Source: Paenibacillus paeoniae (GTDB taxonomy: Bacteria; Bacillota; Bacilli; Paenibacillales; Paenibacillaceae). From it: a stretch of 64,000 bases of DNA. A program made the translations under genes and the position numbers. Location: assembly GCF_003388735.1 (NCBI RefSeq), contig NZ_QUBQ01000001.1, positions 248,001 through 312,000 on the forward strand. The letters are read 5' to 3'. This document shows, one piece after another, positions 9,132 to 17,559 of this stretch. The notes under the pieces were generated by a model. The model was not told the DNA's origin. It saw only the letters and a list, made by a program, of their open reading frames with translations, and did no database searches. Position 1 is the first letter of the stretch. The number at the start of each line of letters is the position of its first letter.

Positions 9132-10211
9132 ATGGCAGACGTTAAAAAAATTGCGGTTCTAGGCGGCGACGGCATCGGCCCTGAGGTTGTTGGCGAAGCG
9201 TTGAAAGTATTGAAAAAAACAGAGGAACTGTTCGGCTATCAATTCGAGACGGAGCATGCTTTGTTCGGCGGCATCGCGATCGATGAGAAAGGTACTCCGC
9301 TTCCGCAGGAGACGCTTGAGCTTTGCCAAACGGCAGACGCGGTTCTGCTTGGCGCTGTAGGCGGTCCGAAGTGGGACAATAACTCCAAGGAGCTGCGTCC
9401 GGAAACTGGCTTGCTAGGCATCCGCAAGGCGCTTGGCCTGTTCTCCAATATCCGTCCTGCAACGGTATTCGATTGCTTGAAGGATGCGTCGACGCTGAAA
9501 CCTGAAGTGCTGGAAGGCACAGACTTGATCGTCGTGCGCGAGCTGACAGGCGGCATCTACTTCGGCGAGAAGTTCCGCCGCGAAGGCGCGAACGGCGAAG
9601 AAGCAGTCGACACTTGCGTATACAATGTACAAGAGGTTGAGCGTATCGTACGTCAGGCTTTTGATATTGCGATGACTCGCGGCAAGCGTCTGGCTTCTGT
9701 CGATAAAGCGAACGTGCTGGAGACATCCCGTCTATGGCGTGAAGTTGTCAACCGGGTTGCGGTTGAATACCCTGAGGTTGAGCTGGAGCATGTATTGGTC
9801 GACAACTGCGCGATGCAATTGCTTCGCCGTCCATCCAGCTTTGACGTTATCGTAACCGAAAACATGTTCGGCGATATTCTGAGCGACGAAGCGGCTATGC
9901 TTACAGGCTCCATCGGCATGTTGTCCTCCGCTTCCCTTGGCGAAGGCAGCTTCGGCTTGTACGAGCCGGTACACGGTTCTGCTCCTGACATCGCGGGCCA
10001 AGGCATCTCCAACCCGATCGCAACGGTTCTGTCCGTTGCCTTGATGTTCCGCTTGACGTTCGGCTACCATGATGCAGCGAAGTCGATCGAAGACGCAGTT
10101 AAGAACGTACTTGACGCTGGTCATCGCACAGGCGACATTGCCGTAGACAAGAGCCAAGCTATTGGCACAACGGCGATGGGCGATCTGATCGTTGCAGCAA
10201 TGACGAAATAG
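9132..10211 (+). CDS. leuB: 3-isopropylmalate dehydrogenase
   Basis: LeuB oxidatively decarboxylates 3-isopropylmalate with NAD+ to give 2-oxoisocaproate. The 359-residue product starts [20 protein letters not shown] and contains the substrate Arg cluster [13 protein letters not shown] and [10 protein letters not shown], the catalytic Lys/Asp segments SVDKANVL and VDNCAMQL, and the signature [14 protein letters not shown]. The ATG at 9132 is preferred for homology; GTG codons at 9120 and 9126 are alternatives nearer the TAGAGGAG site. It stands alone, separated from leuA by two opposite-strand genes. Confidence 0.95.
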   Translation: MADVKKIAVLGGDGIGPEVVGEALKVLKKTEELFGYQFETEHALFGGIAIDEKGTPLPQETLELCQTADAVLLGAVGGPKWDNNSKELRPETGLLGIRKALGLFSNIRPATVFDCLKDASTLKPEVLEGTDLIVVRELTGGIYFGEKFRREGANGEEAVDTCVYNVQEVERIVRQAFDIAMTRGKRLASVDKANVLETSRLWREVVNRVAVEYPEVELEHVLVDNCAMQLLRRPSSFDVIVTENMFGDILSDEAAMLTGSIGMLSSASLGEGSFGLYEPVHGSAPDIAGQGISNPIATVLSVALMFRLTFGYHDAAKSIEDAVKNVLDAGHRTGDIAVDKSQAIGTTAMGDLIVAAMTK

Positions 10212-10233
10212 TAGCTTTGCCAATATAAGAAAC

Positions 10234-10271
10234 GGCGGTGCCAAGGAGGAGACTCCTGGCATCGCCTTTTT
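10234..10271 (+). terminator. terminator after leuB
   Basis: GGCGGTGCCAAGGAG pairs with CTCCTGGCATCGCC (one bulge) and is followed by TTTTTG. It is a typical intrinsic terminator 22 bases after the stop codon. Confidence 0.88.
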
Positions 10272-10537
10272 GTTTCTTTTTATGCAAGTGTCGTTATAGC
10301 TTTGCAACCATTAGTCAGTTATTCTCGTTTGTAGATCATATAGCGGTTTAAAGCATGCGCAGTGTGCGGTTTCCAGCTATGCCCACCGGCGTCGAAAAGG
10401 ATGAGGAATTCTTAATGAAAGCGCACGGGGCAGGAATTTCACCGCCCCGTATCGAATACATAATATCTTAAGCGACCATAAGCATCGTCGCCGTTATCAT
10501 CCATTATCCCAGGCTATCATGTAAGGAGCGTGACGAG
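10272..10537. other. intergenic region without a convincing gene
   Basis: I see no credible protein gene in these 266 bases. A GC-rich hairpin ACGGGGC (10425-10431) / GCCCCGT (10444-10450) lies about 90 bases before the next gene and has no T-run. An 18-codon ORF at 10415 has only a distant Shine-Dalgarno-like AAGGATGAGG and is not called. Confidence 0.5.
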
Positions 10538-10954
10538 ATGAGCTTTTGCTGCGGAGCCAGCATGATTGGAACCAAAGGGACATTGAAGCATTTTCATACG
10601 CATGTTCATAATGTGCCTATTACGTTTTGCCCGGTATGCCATCGCGTCGACGTTCATTATTTGGCACAGCAGGAGTTTGATATATTGGCTGAATATGCCC
10701 ATGGCGACGGCAGCACGGAGGTCGACTTTGATGAATATGTGGAGCGCGATGAACGCGCCCTTCTGGAGAATTGCGTGAATCATGAGAATGAAGAGCCGAT
10801 TGATGTCGCACGAAGCCAGATTGATATGTCGCTTGACTTGCTCAGCTTTGCCAAAGCTATCGACGATAAGCCGTGGCAGATGGAGCTCAAGAAGCGTTTG
10901 ATCGTACTGAACAGCAGGCGCAATCGTCTGCTCAGACGTCAATCTTCGGTATAG
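10538..10954 (+). CDS. hypothetical protein with CPVC zinc-knuckle
   Basis: The 138-residue product is not recognised. It has a likely metal site near the N terminus: CC at 4-5, a His-rich HFHTHVH, and CPVCHRVDVH (Cys31, Cys34), similar to YgiT-type zinc fingers. An acidic middle and a basic C terminus (LIVLNSRRNRLLRRQ) follow. The start has AAGGAGCGTGACG. It is separated from sigI by a strong terminator, so the two are not an obvious operon. Confidence 0.75.
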   Translation: MSFCCGASMIGTKGTLKHFHTHVHNVPITFCPVCHRVDVHYLAQQEFDILAEYAHGDGSTEVDFDEYVERDERALLENCVNHENEEPIDVARSQIDMSLDLLSFAKAIDDKPWQMELKKRLIVLNSRRNRLLRRQSSV

Positions 10955-10970
10955 GATATGGGAATATGTC

Positions 10971-11004
10971 AGATGCCTCCCTCGTGGAGGCATCTCTCTT
11001 TTTT
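10971..11004 (+). terminator. terminator between the zinc-knuckle gene and sigI
   Basis: AGATGCCTCC (10971-10980) and GGAGGCATCT (10986-10995) form a perfect 10-bp stem with a 5-base loop, followed by CTCTTTTTT. Confidence 0.93.
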
Positions 11005-11037
11005 GATAGGGGAAAAAGATTAACTTTTTTTAATGAT

Positions 11038-11067
11038 ACCCCCGCAAAGAGCGGTGGGTGTAACGAA
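11038..11067 (+). promoter_or_regulatory. candidate SigI-type promoter of sigI-rsgI
   Basis: ACCCCC (11038-11043) and CGAA (11064-11067) lie just upstream of sigI. Known SigI-dependent promoters carry ACCCCC at -35 and CGAA at -10, and sigI operons are usually autoregulated. The elements are as seen; the spacing (20 bases) has not been checked against the consensus. Confidence 0.4.
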
Positions 11068-11092
11068 ATGATGTAGTAGTGAGGTGGAGCGG

Positions 11093-11908
11093 TTGTTGCT
11101 GATCCTGTTCAAGCGCTTCTTGCGCAAAACGGTTCCCTCTCAAGCTGTATCATCCGAGCTGAAGCTGGGACCGGAGCAGTACGTAGAAAAAATTCGACAA
11201 GGCGATGAAGGGCTTAGAGATCAATTCATTGCTGAGTATTATCCATATATAGCAAAACTAACAAGCAGATTCTGCAAACGGTATGTTGATCCAAGCAGAG
11301 ATGATGAGTTCAGCGTGGCATTGCTTGCTTTTAACGAAGCGATCAATCAGTATGATGCCCAGGCGGGAGCGTCGTTTCTCGGATTTGCAAAAACCGTTGT
11401 CCATCGTCGGCTTATTGACTATGCGCGGAAAGAACAGAGACATATGCAAGTCGTACCTTACAGCACCTATGATTCGGAAGGCGATGATGGGGCTGTATAC
11501 AACGTACTTGACACAAAGCAGGCGCTGGACGAACATGAGAATAATAGAGGCATTAAGGAAAGACGCGAGGAAATCGAGGAGCTCAGCCAGGAGCTGGAGC
11601 CTTTCGGCATTACCTTCCTTGAACTTGTAGACATCTCACCGAAACACGCCGATTCACGACAGATGCTCATAGGTATTGCAGCCATGCTGACCCAGAATGG
11701 TCCGCTGATGGCGACTTTAAGGCTGACGCAACGCATGCCAATCAAGGAATTGATGGAACAAAGCGGCGTCTCCCGCAAAACCTTGGAACGTAATCGCAAA
11801 TACATCATTGCCATTGCGATTATTATGTCGGGATCGTATCCCTATATGAATGATTATTTGGACGTACGAATGGATCACACAACAGCAGGCAAGGAGGTGA
11901 GCAGATGA
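11093..11908 (+). CDS. sigI: RNA polymerase sigma factor SigI
   Basis: SigI is a sigma-70-family factor of Firmicutes involved in heat and cell-envelope stress, or in sensing extracellular polysaccharide in clostridia. The product (about 271 residues) has a region-2-like N domain (FIAEYYPYIAKLTSRFCKRY, then DEFSVALLAFNEAINQYD and FLGFAKTVVHRRLIDYARKE) and the SigI-specific C domain ending with an HTH (MPIKELMEQSGVSRKTLERNRKYI). The start is uncertain: GAGGTGGAG (11081-11089) best serves TTG 11093 or 11096, while GTG 11084 lies inside it. It overlaps rsgI by four bases. Confidence 0.9.
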   Translation: MLLILFKRFLRKTVPSQAVSSELKLGPEQYVEKIRQGDEGLRDQFIAEYYPYIAKLTSRFCKRYVDPSRDDEFSVALLAFNEAINQYDAQAGASFLGFAKTVVHRRLIDYARKEQRHMQVVPYSTYDSEGDDGAVYNVLDTKQALDEHENNRGIKERREEIEELSQELEPFGITFLELVDISPKHADSRQMLIGIAAMLTQNGPLMATLRLTQRMPIKELMEQSGVSRKTLERNRKYIIAIAIIMSGSYPYMNDYLDVRMDHTTAGKEVSR

Positions 11909-13383
11909 AGCGCGGAATCGTAATGAGCGTGCATACCAAACATGCTGTTGTCATGACTGCCGAAGGCCAATTTCTCCGCGCTCCTCTACAAGGCTCGCCT
12001 CAGATTGGCGAAGAAATTGTATTCGAGGAAGAGCAATCGGAACCAAGGCGTCTGCAATGGAACCGGATAACGAAGCGTTACGCAGCTTTGACGGCGATGT
12101 TTGCCATCCTGCTGGCTGCAGGACTCTCCTATGCCTTTTCGGCGCCCCCTCCTGTTGTCGCTTATTTGACGATGGACATCAACCCGAGCGTAGAGATCGG
12201 GGTCGACGGCAAGGAGAAGGTTCGCCAGCTTCGCGCATTGAACGAAGATGGCGAGCGGATAATTGCCGGGGTTGCTTATAAGGGTGTCGATGTAGAGACG
12301 GTGGCGTCGGCTATTCTGGAGCAAGCCAGCAATGCGCATTATTTGGATGCGCCGCATAAGGACATCTTGATTACTAGCGTGATGCTGAACGGGAAAAAAC
12401 AGCCGGGCTTGGAGTTCGAGTCTTTGCTTACGAACAGGCTGGATGAGAGATTGCAGGAGTGGCTGGCCCAGAACAAGTCTGCTCATCAGGCAGTGACGAT
12501 CATGACGTTGTCCGTGCCGGAAGCGCTTCGTGTCGAGGCGGATGCCAATGGCATCTCATCCGGCAAGATGGCGGTTTATTTGATGGCGAAATATGAGGGG
12601 CATCAAGTAGAGCTTAGCAAGCTGAAGGATGAGTCCATCGATTCCTGGTCGGAGCCGATCGGCGGTATGAAGGGCATCGTGGATGCGAAAGACGAAGCCG
12701 CGACCAAAAAAAAGCTGGAGAAACTTCTGGCCAAGGAAAAGCAGGAGCAGCAGACGAAAAGCGGGAGCGGCAGCGGAAAAACGCCGGTGCCGACTTCGTC
12801 GCCTACTAAGAAGCCTTCGTCTAAACCTTCTTCCAAGCCCTTGTCTAGACCGTCGGAGAAACCATTCGAGACGCGCAAGCCTGATCGGCATAACAAAGAC
12901 CATGATAATGACGATGATCGTACGTCCTCAGGCAAGTGGAATAACGGAGGGGACAACGGCAAACGGAACCATCACAACTGGAAAGAAGGCAAGCACAACG
13001 GGGGAAGCAACCCGAAAAACAGCCATAATCATAAGGACAATAAGAAGAACAAAGACAACAAAGACAGCAAAGATAAAAAAAACAATGGGAAATACGGAAA
13101 TTCCCATTCTGGCGGCAGTGAAAAAGGCAGCGGAAAAAAGGGGGGAAACGACAAAAAAAGCAACAAAAATGATCAAAAAGGGAATAAATCAAATGATCGG
13201 GATAAAAAAACCTCCAAACAAGGCATTCAGGACGAAAACGACGATAATGATGAGGATAATGATCGAAAAGACAGAAACCGTGGAAGCTTCGATCGTGATC
13301 GCGACCGCGACAAGAAACGCAACGAAAGCAATCATCAAAAGAACTCATCCCGCGGCAACCATCATCAGGGCGGACGCAGCTAA
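11905..13383 (+). CDS. rsgI: anti-sigma-I factor RsgI with long low-complexity tail
   Basis: RsgI holds SigI at the membrane. The 492-residue product has a cytoplasmic RsgI_N domain (about 1-50, starting MKRGIVMSVHTKHAVVMT), one transmembrane segment (about 58-79) and an external region that begins YLTMDINPSVEIGVD. The Asn93-Pro94 bond in INPSVE is the position where, as I recall, RsgI proteins self-cleave for signalling. From about residue 280 the chain is a disordered tail: Pro/Ser-rich (TPVPTSSPTKKPSSKPSS), then some 180 residues of Lys, Asn, Asp, Gly, His and Ser. No carbohydrate-binding module is seen. It is translationally coupled to sigI. Confidence 0.9.
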   Translation: MKRGIVMSVHTKHAVVMTAEGQFLRAPLQGSPQIGEEIVFEEEQSEPRRLQWNRITKRYAALTAMFAILLAAGLSYAFSAPPPVVAYLTMDINPSVEIGVDGKEKVRQLRALNEDGERIIAGVAYKGVDVETVASAILEQASNAHYLDAPHKDILITSVMLNGKKQPGLEFESLLTNRLDERLQEWLAQNKSAHQAVTIMTLSVPEALRVEADANGISSGKMAVYLMAKYEGHQVELSKLKDESIDSWSEPIGGMKGIVDAKDEAATKKKLEKLLAKEKQEQQTKSGSGSGKTPVPTSSPTKKPSSKPSSKPLSRPSEKPFETRKPDRHNKDHDNDDDRTSSGKWNNGGDNGKRNHHNWKEGKHNGGSNPKNSHNHKDNKKNKDNKDSKDKKNNGKYGNSHSGGSEKGSGKKGGNDKKSNKNDQKGNKSNDRDKKTSKQGIQDENDDNDEDNDRKDRNRGSFDRDRDRDKKRNESNHQKNSSRGNHHQGGRS

Positions 13384-13510
13384 CCGCATGCCGAAAATGG
13401 CTCTGACAGGCAAATTATTGTAGGAGGGCGGTTCCTTCATCCTACTTGGCACTCAACAAAAAACGAGTCTTTACGACTATAATGCCTCCCGGTTTCGACA
13501 GGATTTCCGA

Positions 13511-13540
13511 TTGACAGCCTTTGTAAAGTAAACCTATGAT
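13511..13540 (+). promoter_or_regulatory. sigma-A-like promoter of the soluble sensor kinase
   Basis: A perfect TTGACA (13511-13516) and TATGAT (13535-13540) are separated by 18 bases, 54 bases before the kinase start. Confidence 0.7.
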
Positions 13541-13593
13541 TAGTGGTAAGTTCATTCGTCCAAATTCATAGTTTTGCCGGGGAGGAGTAGTAG

Positions 13594-14988
13594 ATGCAAG
13601 CCATTCGAAAGCGTTATTTCCCGGCGCTTGCCGAGTATATCCGGGGTGGTAAGGAAGCATCGCTTCATCATGCTTACGAGCTAGGCAAACAACTTCAGGA
13701 ATTTAATCAGGAAGAAATAATAGCCGTACATGAAGAATGCATACAAGAACTCGCAGCCAATGTGGAATCCAAAGATGCCGTACAGCTTTATCATCGTTCC
13801 TTTGTGTTTCTCATGGAATTGATGGTGGCCTGCCGATTCAAGATGGAAGTCAGCGCCGACGGTGAATTGCATGAGCCGTCATCGGCACAGAAATTTATGG
13901 ACATGCGGGCGCTCATGCTCCATTCGGACCGTTCGTTCGAGAGGGTTAAAAATAAATACGAAAATGTGCTGCAGCATATGGACAGCGGTATTGCGTTATT
14001 TGACAGTGATGGCATCTTATCCTTTATCAACGTTCAGATGGCCAAGCTGCTGGATATACCAAGAAAGACGCTGGTAGGCTGCAACATTAGGGAGATTCTG
14101 CTGCATCCCAAGCTTGCGATTTCCTCTAAACGGACGATTCTTCGTCTATATCGGGAGATGTTCCTCAAGCGAAGCCGCTATTACGAGTTCCAGCATAAAG
14201 ACGGCAAGCATCTGCTTGCTACCGTTACTTATGGGGACCAGCTTGACGGGGACTTCTTGTTCAGCGTCAAAGACGTGTCGGAATACAAACAGATTGAACA
14301 AAGCGCGCTGCAGAATGACAAGCTTGCCATGTTAGGCAAGATTGCAGCCGCAATCGCACATGAAATCCGCAATCCGCTAACGAGCATAAGGGGCTTCATC
14401 CAGTTGCTTCGGCCTTACTTGCTAGAGGTGGGAAAGGAAGAATACGCGCGCATCATTTTGACGGAAATCGACCGTGCCAATGATATCATCTATGAATTTC
14501 TTAATTCCTCCAAGCCATCCGCTCCTATGAAACAAGCCGCATCCATTGATCATCTCATCCGCGAAGTTGTCATGCTGACCGAAAGTGAATCCCTGCTTCG
14601 AAATTGTGAAATTACAGTAGAATCCTATCATGATGAAGCTTATGTATCGATTGATATTAAGCAAGTGAAGCAAGTCATCCTTAATATTGTGAAGAACGCA
14701 CTTGATGCGGTGGAAGAGATGCAAGTAGAGCGCAGAGGGAAAATCGACATTTTGCTCAGCAGCGACGGGCAATATGTGAAAATATTGATTAGAGATAATG
14801 GCAAAGGAATAGACAAAGCTACGATGAGTAGGCTCTTCGATCCCTTCTTTACCACTAAGCAAGCGGGGACAGGGCTCGGTCTGTCTGTCAGCTATCGGAT
14901 TATTCGCAACCATGGAGGGACAATCCGTGTAGACAGTCAGGTCGGAAGCGGGACGGAATTTATCGTTTATTTGCCATTGGCGGAATAA
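13594..14988 (+). CDS. soluble PAS sensor histidine kinase (sporulation-kinase type)
   Basis: The 464-residue protein has no membrane segment. The N-terminal ~90 residues (YFPALAEYIRGGKEASLHHA, then YELGKQLQEFNQEEIIAVHE) resemble the RsbU N-terminal/KaiA-like fold. A PAS domain follows (about 122-230, GIALFDSDGILSFIN). The HisKA box has His256 in AIAHEIRNPLTSIRGF, and the ATPase domain has N box NIVKNALDAVEEM, G1 DNGKGI, F box FDPFFTTK and G2 GTGLGLS. The architecture resembles kinases feeding the Spo0 phosphorelay. No response regulator is adjacent, which fits that idea; the true partner is unknown. Confidence 0.88.
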   Translation: MQAIRKRYFPALAEYIRGGKEASLHHAYELGKQLQEFNQEEIIAVHEECIQELAANVESKDAVQLYHRSFVFLMELMVACRFKMEVSADGELHEPSSAQKFMDMRALMLHSDRSFERVKNKYENVLQHMDSGIALFDSDGILSFINVQMAKLLDIPRKTLVGCNIREILLHPKLAISSKRTILRLYREMFLKRSRYYEFQHKDGKHLLATVTYGDQLDGDFLFSVKDVSEYKQIEQSALQNDKLAMLGKIAAAIAHEIRNPLTSIRGFIQLLRPYLLEVGKEEYARIILTEIDRANDIIYEFLNSSKPSAPMKQAASIDHLIREVVMLTESESLLRNCEITVESYHDEAYVSIDIKQVKQVILNIVKNALDAVEEMQVERRGKIDILLSSDGQYVKILIRDNGKGIDKATMSRLFDPFFTTKQAGTGLGLSVSYRIIRNHGGTIRVDSQVGSGTEFIVYLPLAE

Positions 14989-15001
14989 AGGTTTAGAATC
15001 G

Positions 15002-15029
15002 AATCGGGGTTTCATACCCCGATTTTTTT
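15002..15029 (+). terminator. terminator after the soluble sensor kinase
   Basis: AATCGGGGT (15002-15010) and ACCCCGATT (15016-15024) form a perfect stem with a 5-base loop, leading into a run of seven T residues. Confidence 0.93.
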
Positions 15030-15058
15030 GCTATATTCGAGAAATGAGGGATGGAATT

Positions 15059-16579
15059 ATGGCGACATCAATTAGGATAGGGAATAGACAGGCGGGGGAA
15101 TCGGCGCCTGATGCTCTCGTACGTTTCATCATAGAGGAAGAATTAAAGGGATCTGCTGAAATCATACATGCTCAAATCGACGGGCAGCTGCGCGCTTGCC
15201 ATGCCAAGGGGCTGTTCCAGGCGAAGCCGGAGCAAGCGGAAGGTATGCCGACGCTTGGGTTGCTGGAAGCGGCGCATGTGGTATTCGTAGGTTATGTGCC
15301 GGGTTCTGGTGCAGAAGGGTTGCGTCATGCCGGCGCTGCTGCAGCGAAAGCGTTGAAGAAAGTCCGCGCTGTTCATGCGGAGTTCTTGCTCACTTCGTCT
15401 GCTCTGGAGCAGGATCTGGGCGCCATCGGCGCAGAAGCTGCGGCACAGGCGATCACAGAGGGAGTGCTGCTTGCGCTGCATGACAGACAACCGCTGAAGA
15501 AGGAAGAGCAAGAACGGTTCCAGCTTAGCGGGGTTTCGTATCGTTTTGAGGACGGCTTCGACGGTCCGCTGGTTGACAGTGAGCTATGGAAGAGAGGCGC
15601 TGACAAAGGCCAAGTTCTGGCTTCAAGTGTGGCATATGCCCGTGATCTGACGAATCTTCCCGGCAATGATCTGACGCCGGAGCGTCTGGCGTTCCATGCG
15701 GAGGAATTGGCATTGCACTATGAATTGGAGATTGAAGTCATAGATGAATGGACAGCAGCCGAGCAAGGAATGGGCGGACTGCTGGCAATCGGTCAAGGCA
15801 GCGTCAATCCGCCAAGAATGATCGTCATCCACTATAAGGGAGCGCCTGAGTCCTCTGAAGTTTGGGGATTGATCGGCAAGGGCATTACGTTCGATACCGG
15901 AGGTATTTCCTTAAAGAAGAGTGCCGGCATGGAGGAGATGATCTCGGACATGGGCGGAGCTGCATCCGTACTGGGGGCGCTGCGCGCCTTGGCGGAGCTT
16001 AAAGTGGAAGTAAACGCGCTCGTAGTCGTGCCAGCAGCCGAGAATATGCCGTCTGATCGTGCAATCAAGCCAGGCGACGTTATTCGTATGATGAGCGGAC
16101 ATACGGTAGAAGTGGTCAACACGGATGCGGAAGGCAGGATCGTGCTTGCAGATGGTCTGACCACGGCTATTCGCAGAGGCGCTACCAAGCTCGTAGATGT
16201 CGCGACGCTGACAGGCGCCGTTATGGTGACGCTTGGCTATGAAGCGACGGGAGCGGTTACGAACAATGATTCCCTTATGACGGATGTACTCCACGCTTCG
16301 GAGCGAGCGGGCGAGCGTGTATGGCAGTTGCCTGCATATCCTGAGTTTATGAAAGGTCTGAGGAGCGAGGCGGCCGATCTGAAAAATAGCGGAACTCAAT
16401 ATGGAGGCGCGAGCAAAGGCGGCATGTTCATAGGCTATTTCGCGGAAGGCTTGCCATGGGTTCATTTGGACATCGGCGGTACGGCATGGCTGGAAGCGAG
16501 CAGAGGCTGGGAACCAAAGGGCGGTACCGGAGTCATGGTTCGCACGCTGGTTGAGCTGACGTCAGGCCGACCATCTTAA
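15059..16579 (+). CDS. pepA: leucyl aminopeptidase (peptidase family M17)
   Basis: M17 enzymes remove N-terminal residues with two bound metal ions and form hexamers. The 506-residue product has an N-terminal macro-like domain (about 1-170) and a catalytic domain with metal ligands Lys274 and Asp279 in GKGITFDTGG and the family signature NTDAEGRIVL (354-363), plus MSDMGGAASVLGALRA-type and GTAWLEAS motifs. The ATG at 15059 has GAGGG eight bases upstream and is preferred to the ATG at 15044. It is followed after 22 bases by an AlkD-like gene, probably in the same transcript. Confidence 0.93.
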   Translation: MATSIRIGNRQAGESAPDALVRFIIEEELKGSAEIIHAQIDGQLRACHAKGLFQAKPEQAEGMPTLGLLEAAHVVFVGYVPGSGAEGLRHAGAAAAKALKKVRAVHAEFLLTSSALEQDLGAIGAEAAAQAITEGVLLALHDRQPLKKEEQERFQLSGVSYRFEDGFDGPLVDSELWKRGADKGQVLASSVAYARDLTNLPGNDLTPERLAFHAEELALHYELEIEVIDEWTAAEQGMGGLLAIGQGSVNPPRMIVIHYKGAPESSEVWGLIGKGITFDTGGISLKKSAGMEEMISDMGGAASVLGALRALAELKVEVNALVVVPAAENMPSDRAIKPGDVIRMMSGHTVEVVNTDAEGRIVLADGLTTAIRRGATKLVDVATLTGAVMVTLGYEATGAVTNNDSLMTDVLHASERAGERVWQLPAYPEFMKGLRSEAADLKNSGTQYGGASKGGMFIGYFAEGLPWVHLDIGGTAWLEASRGWEPKGGTGVMVRTLVELTSGRPS

Positions 16580-16601
16580 GACATACTTTGCGGAGGTTAA
16601 C

Positions 16602-17309
16602 ATGACGTACGAAGAGATCATACAAGAGCTGGAGCGGCTAGGCAGCGAGCAGACGAAGCGGACCTTTCTCAGACATGGCGCTATGGAGCCGATCTTCGGC
16701 GTCAAAGTCGGCGATCTGAAGAAGCTGGTCAAGTATGTAAAGAAGGATCAGGAGCTTGCAGAGAGACTGTATGCATCCGGTATTTCTGATGCCATGTATC
16801 TGGCTGGATTGTCCATTAATCCCAAACTAGTATCCAAAGAGCTCTTGCAGCGGTGGATAAGCGAGGCTTACTGGTCTATGATATCGGAATACACCGTTGC
16901 CGGCGTAGCCGCGGAGAGTCCGTTCGCGCGGGAGCTTGCGCTGGAATGGATCGATTCGCCTGAAGAGATGACAGCCGCTTGCGGCTGGAGCACATACGCG
17001 GGGTATATTTCTATTACCCCTGACGGGGAACTTTCAATCGAAGAAATTAGCGACTTGCTTGCTAGAATACGCCGGGATATCCATACAGAGAAGAATAGAA
17101 CTCGTTATACGATGAACGGATTTGTCATCTCTGTAGGCTCTTATGTCAAGGAGCTTCAGGGAGAGGCAAGCGACACGGGCGAAGCTGTCGGGAAGGTTCA
17201 TGTCGATGTCGGCAACACCGCTTGCAAAGTGCCGTTGGCGACGGAATATATTGCAAAAGTAGCCGGTATGGGCAGGACGGGCATGAAGAAAAAAACCTGT
17301 ATTTGCTAA
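16602..17309 (+). CDS. DNA alkylation repair (AlkD-like HEAT-repeat) protein
   Basis: The 235-residue product is built of amphipathic helices and has the family segment GVKVGDLKKLVKYVKK near residue 34 and EYTVAGVAAESPFARELALEWI in the middle. The C terminus carries HVDVGNTACKVPLATEYI and ends with Lys-rich CIC, a tail seen in Firmicute members. AlkD proteins excise bulky N-alkylated purines, but many members lack proven activity. The start follows GCGGAGGTTAAC. Confidence 0.8.
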   Translation: MTYEEIIQELERLGSEQTKRTFLRHGAMEPIFGVKVGDLKKLVKYVKKDQELAERLYASGISDAMYLAGLSINPKLVSKELLQRWISEAYWSMISEYTVAGVAAESPFARELALEWIDSPEEMTAACGWSTYAGYISITPDGELSIEEISDLLARIRRDIHTEKNRTRYTMNGFVISVGSYVKELQGEASDTGEAVGKVHVDVGNTACKVPLATEYIAKVAGMGRTGMKKKTCIC

Positions 17310-17412
17310 CCCATCACGCCTTATGATTGATGGACATGGCATTGATGCTTTAAATGCATGAAACCGATGCCAATATGGTTATGGAAGGCAAGCGGTTATT
17401 GTACTAAAATAT

Positions 17413-17460
17413 GAAGAAGCTACGCAACTGCGCCTGTTAGGGGTTGTAGGCTTCTTCTTC
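17413..17460 (+). terminator. possible terminator after the AlkD-like gene
   Basis: GAAGAAGCTAC (17413-17423) pairs with GTAGGCTTCTTC (17446-17457) with one bulge. The downstream T content is low (TTCC), so this is a weak candidate. Confidence 0.5.
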
Positions 17461-17559
17461 CTATGCATCGGCATGGAAGGAGCGGGCGGCAATGTATGGA
17501 ACTGGTCGCCATAGAAAATAATAGGATGGTTATGAATAGAGAGGGTGGAATTTTCTGCA

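Noticed and set aside
10415..10471. 18-codon ORF between leuB and the zinc-knuckle gene
   Set aside because: The Shine-Dalgarno-like sequence is too distant and the codons lack any pattern of a leader peptide.
12683..13423. 246-codon plus-strand ORF in another frame across the rsgI tail
   Set aside because: It is a frame-shifted reading of low-complexity AAR/GAY codons, with no start site. The rsgI frame is continuous and coupled to sigI.
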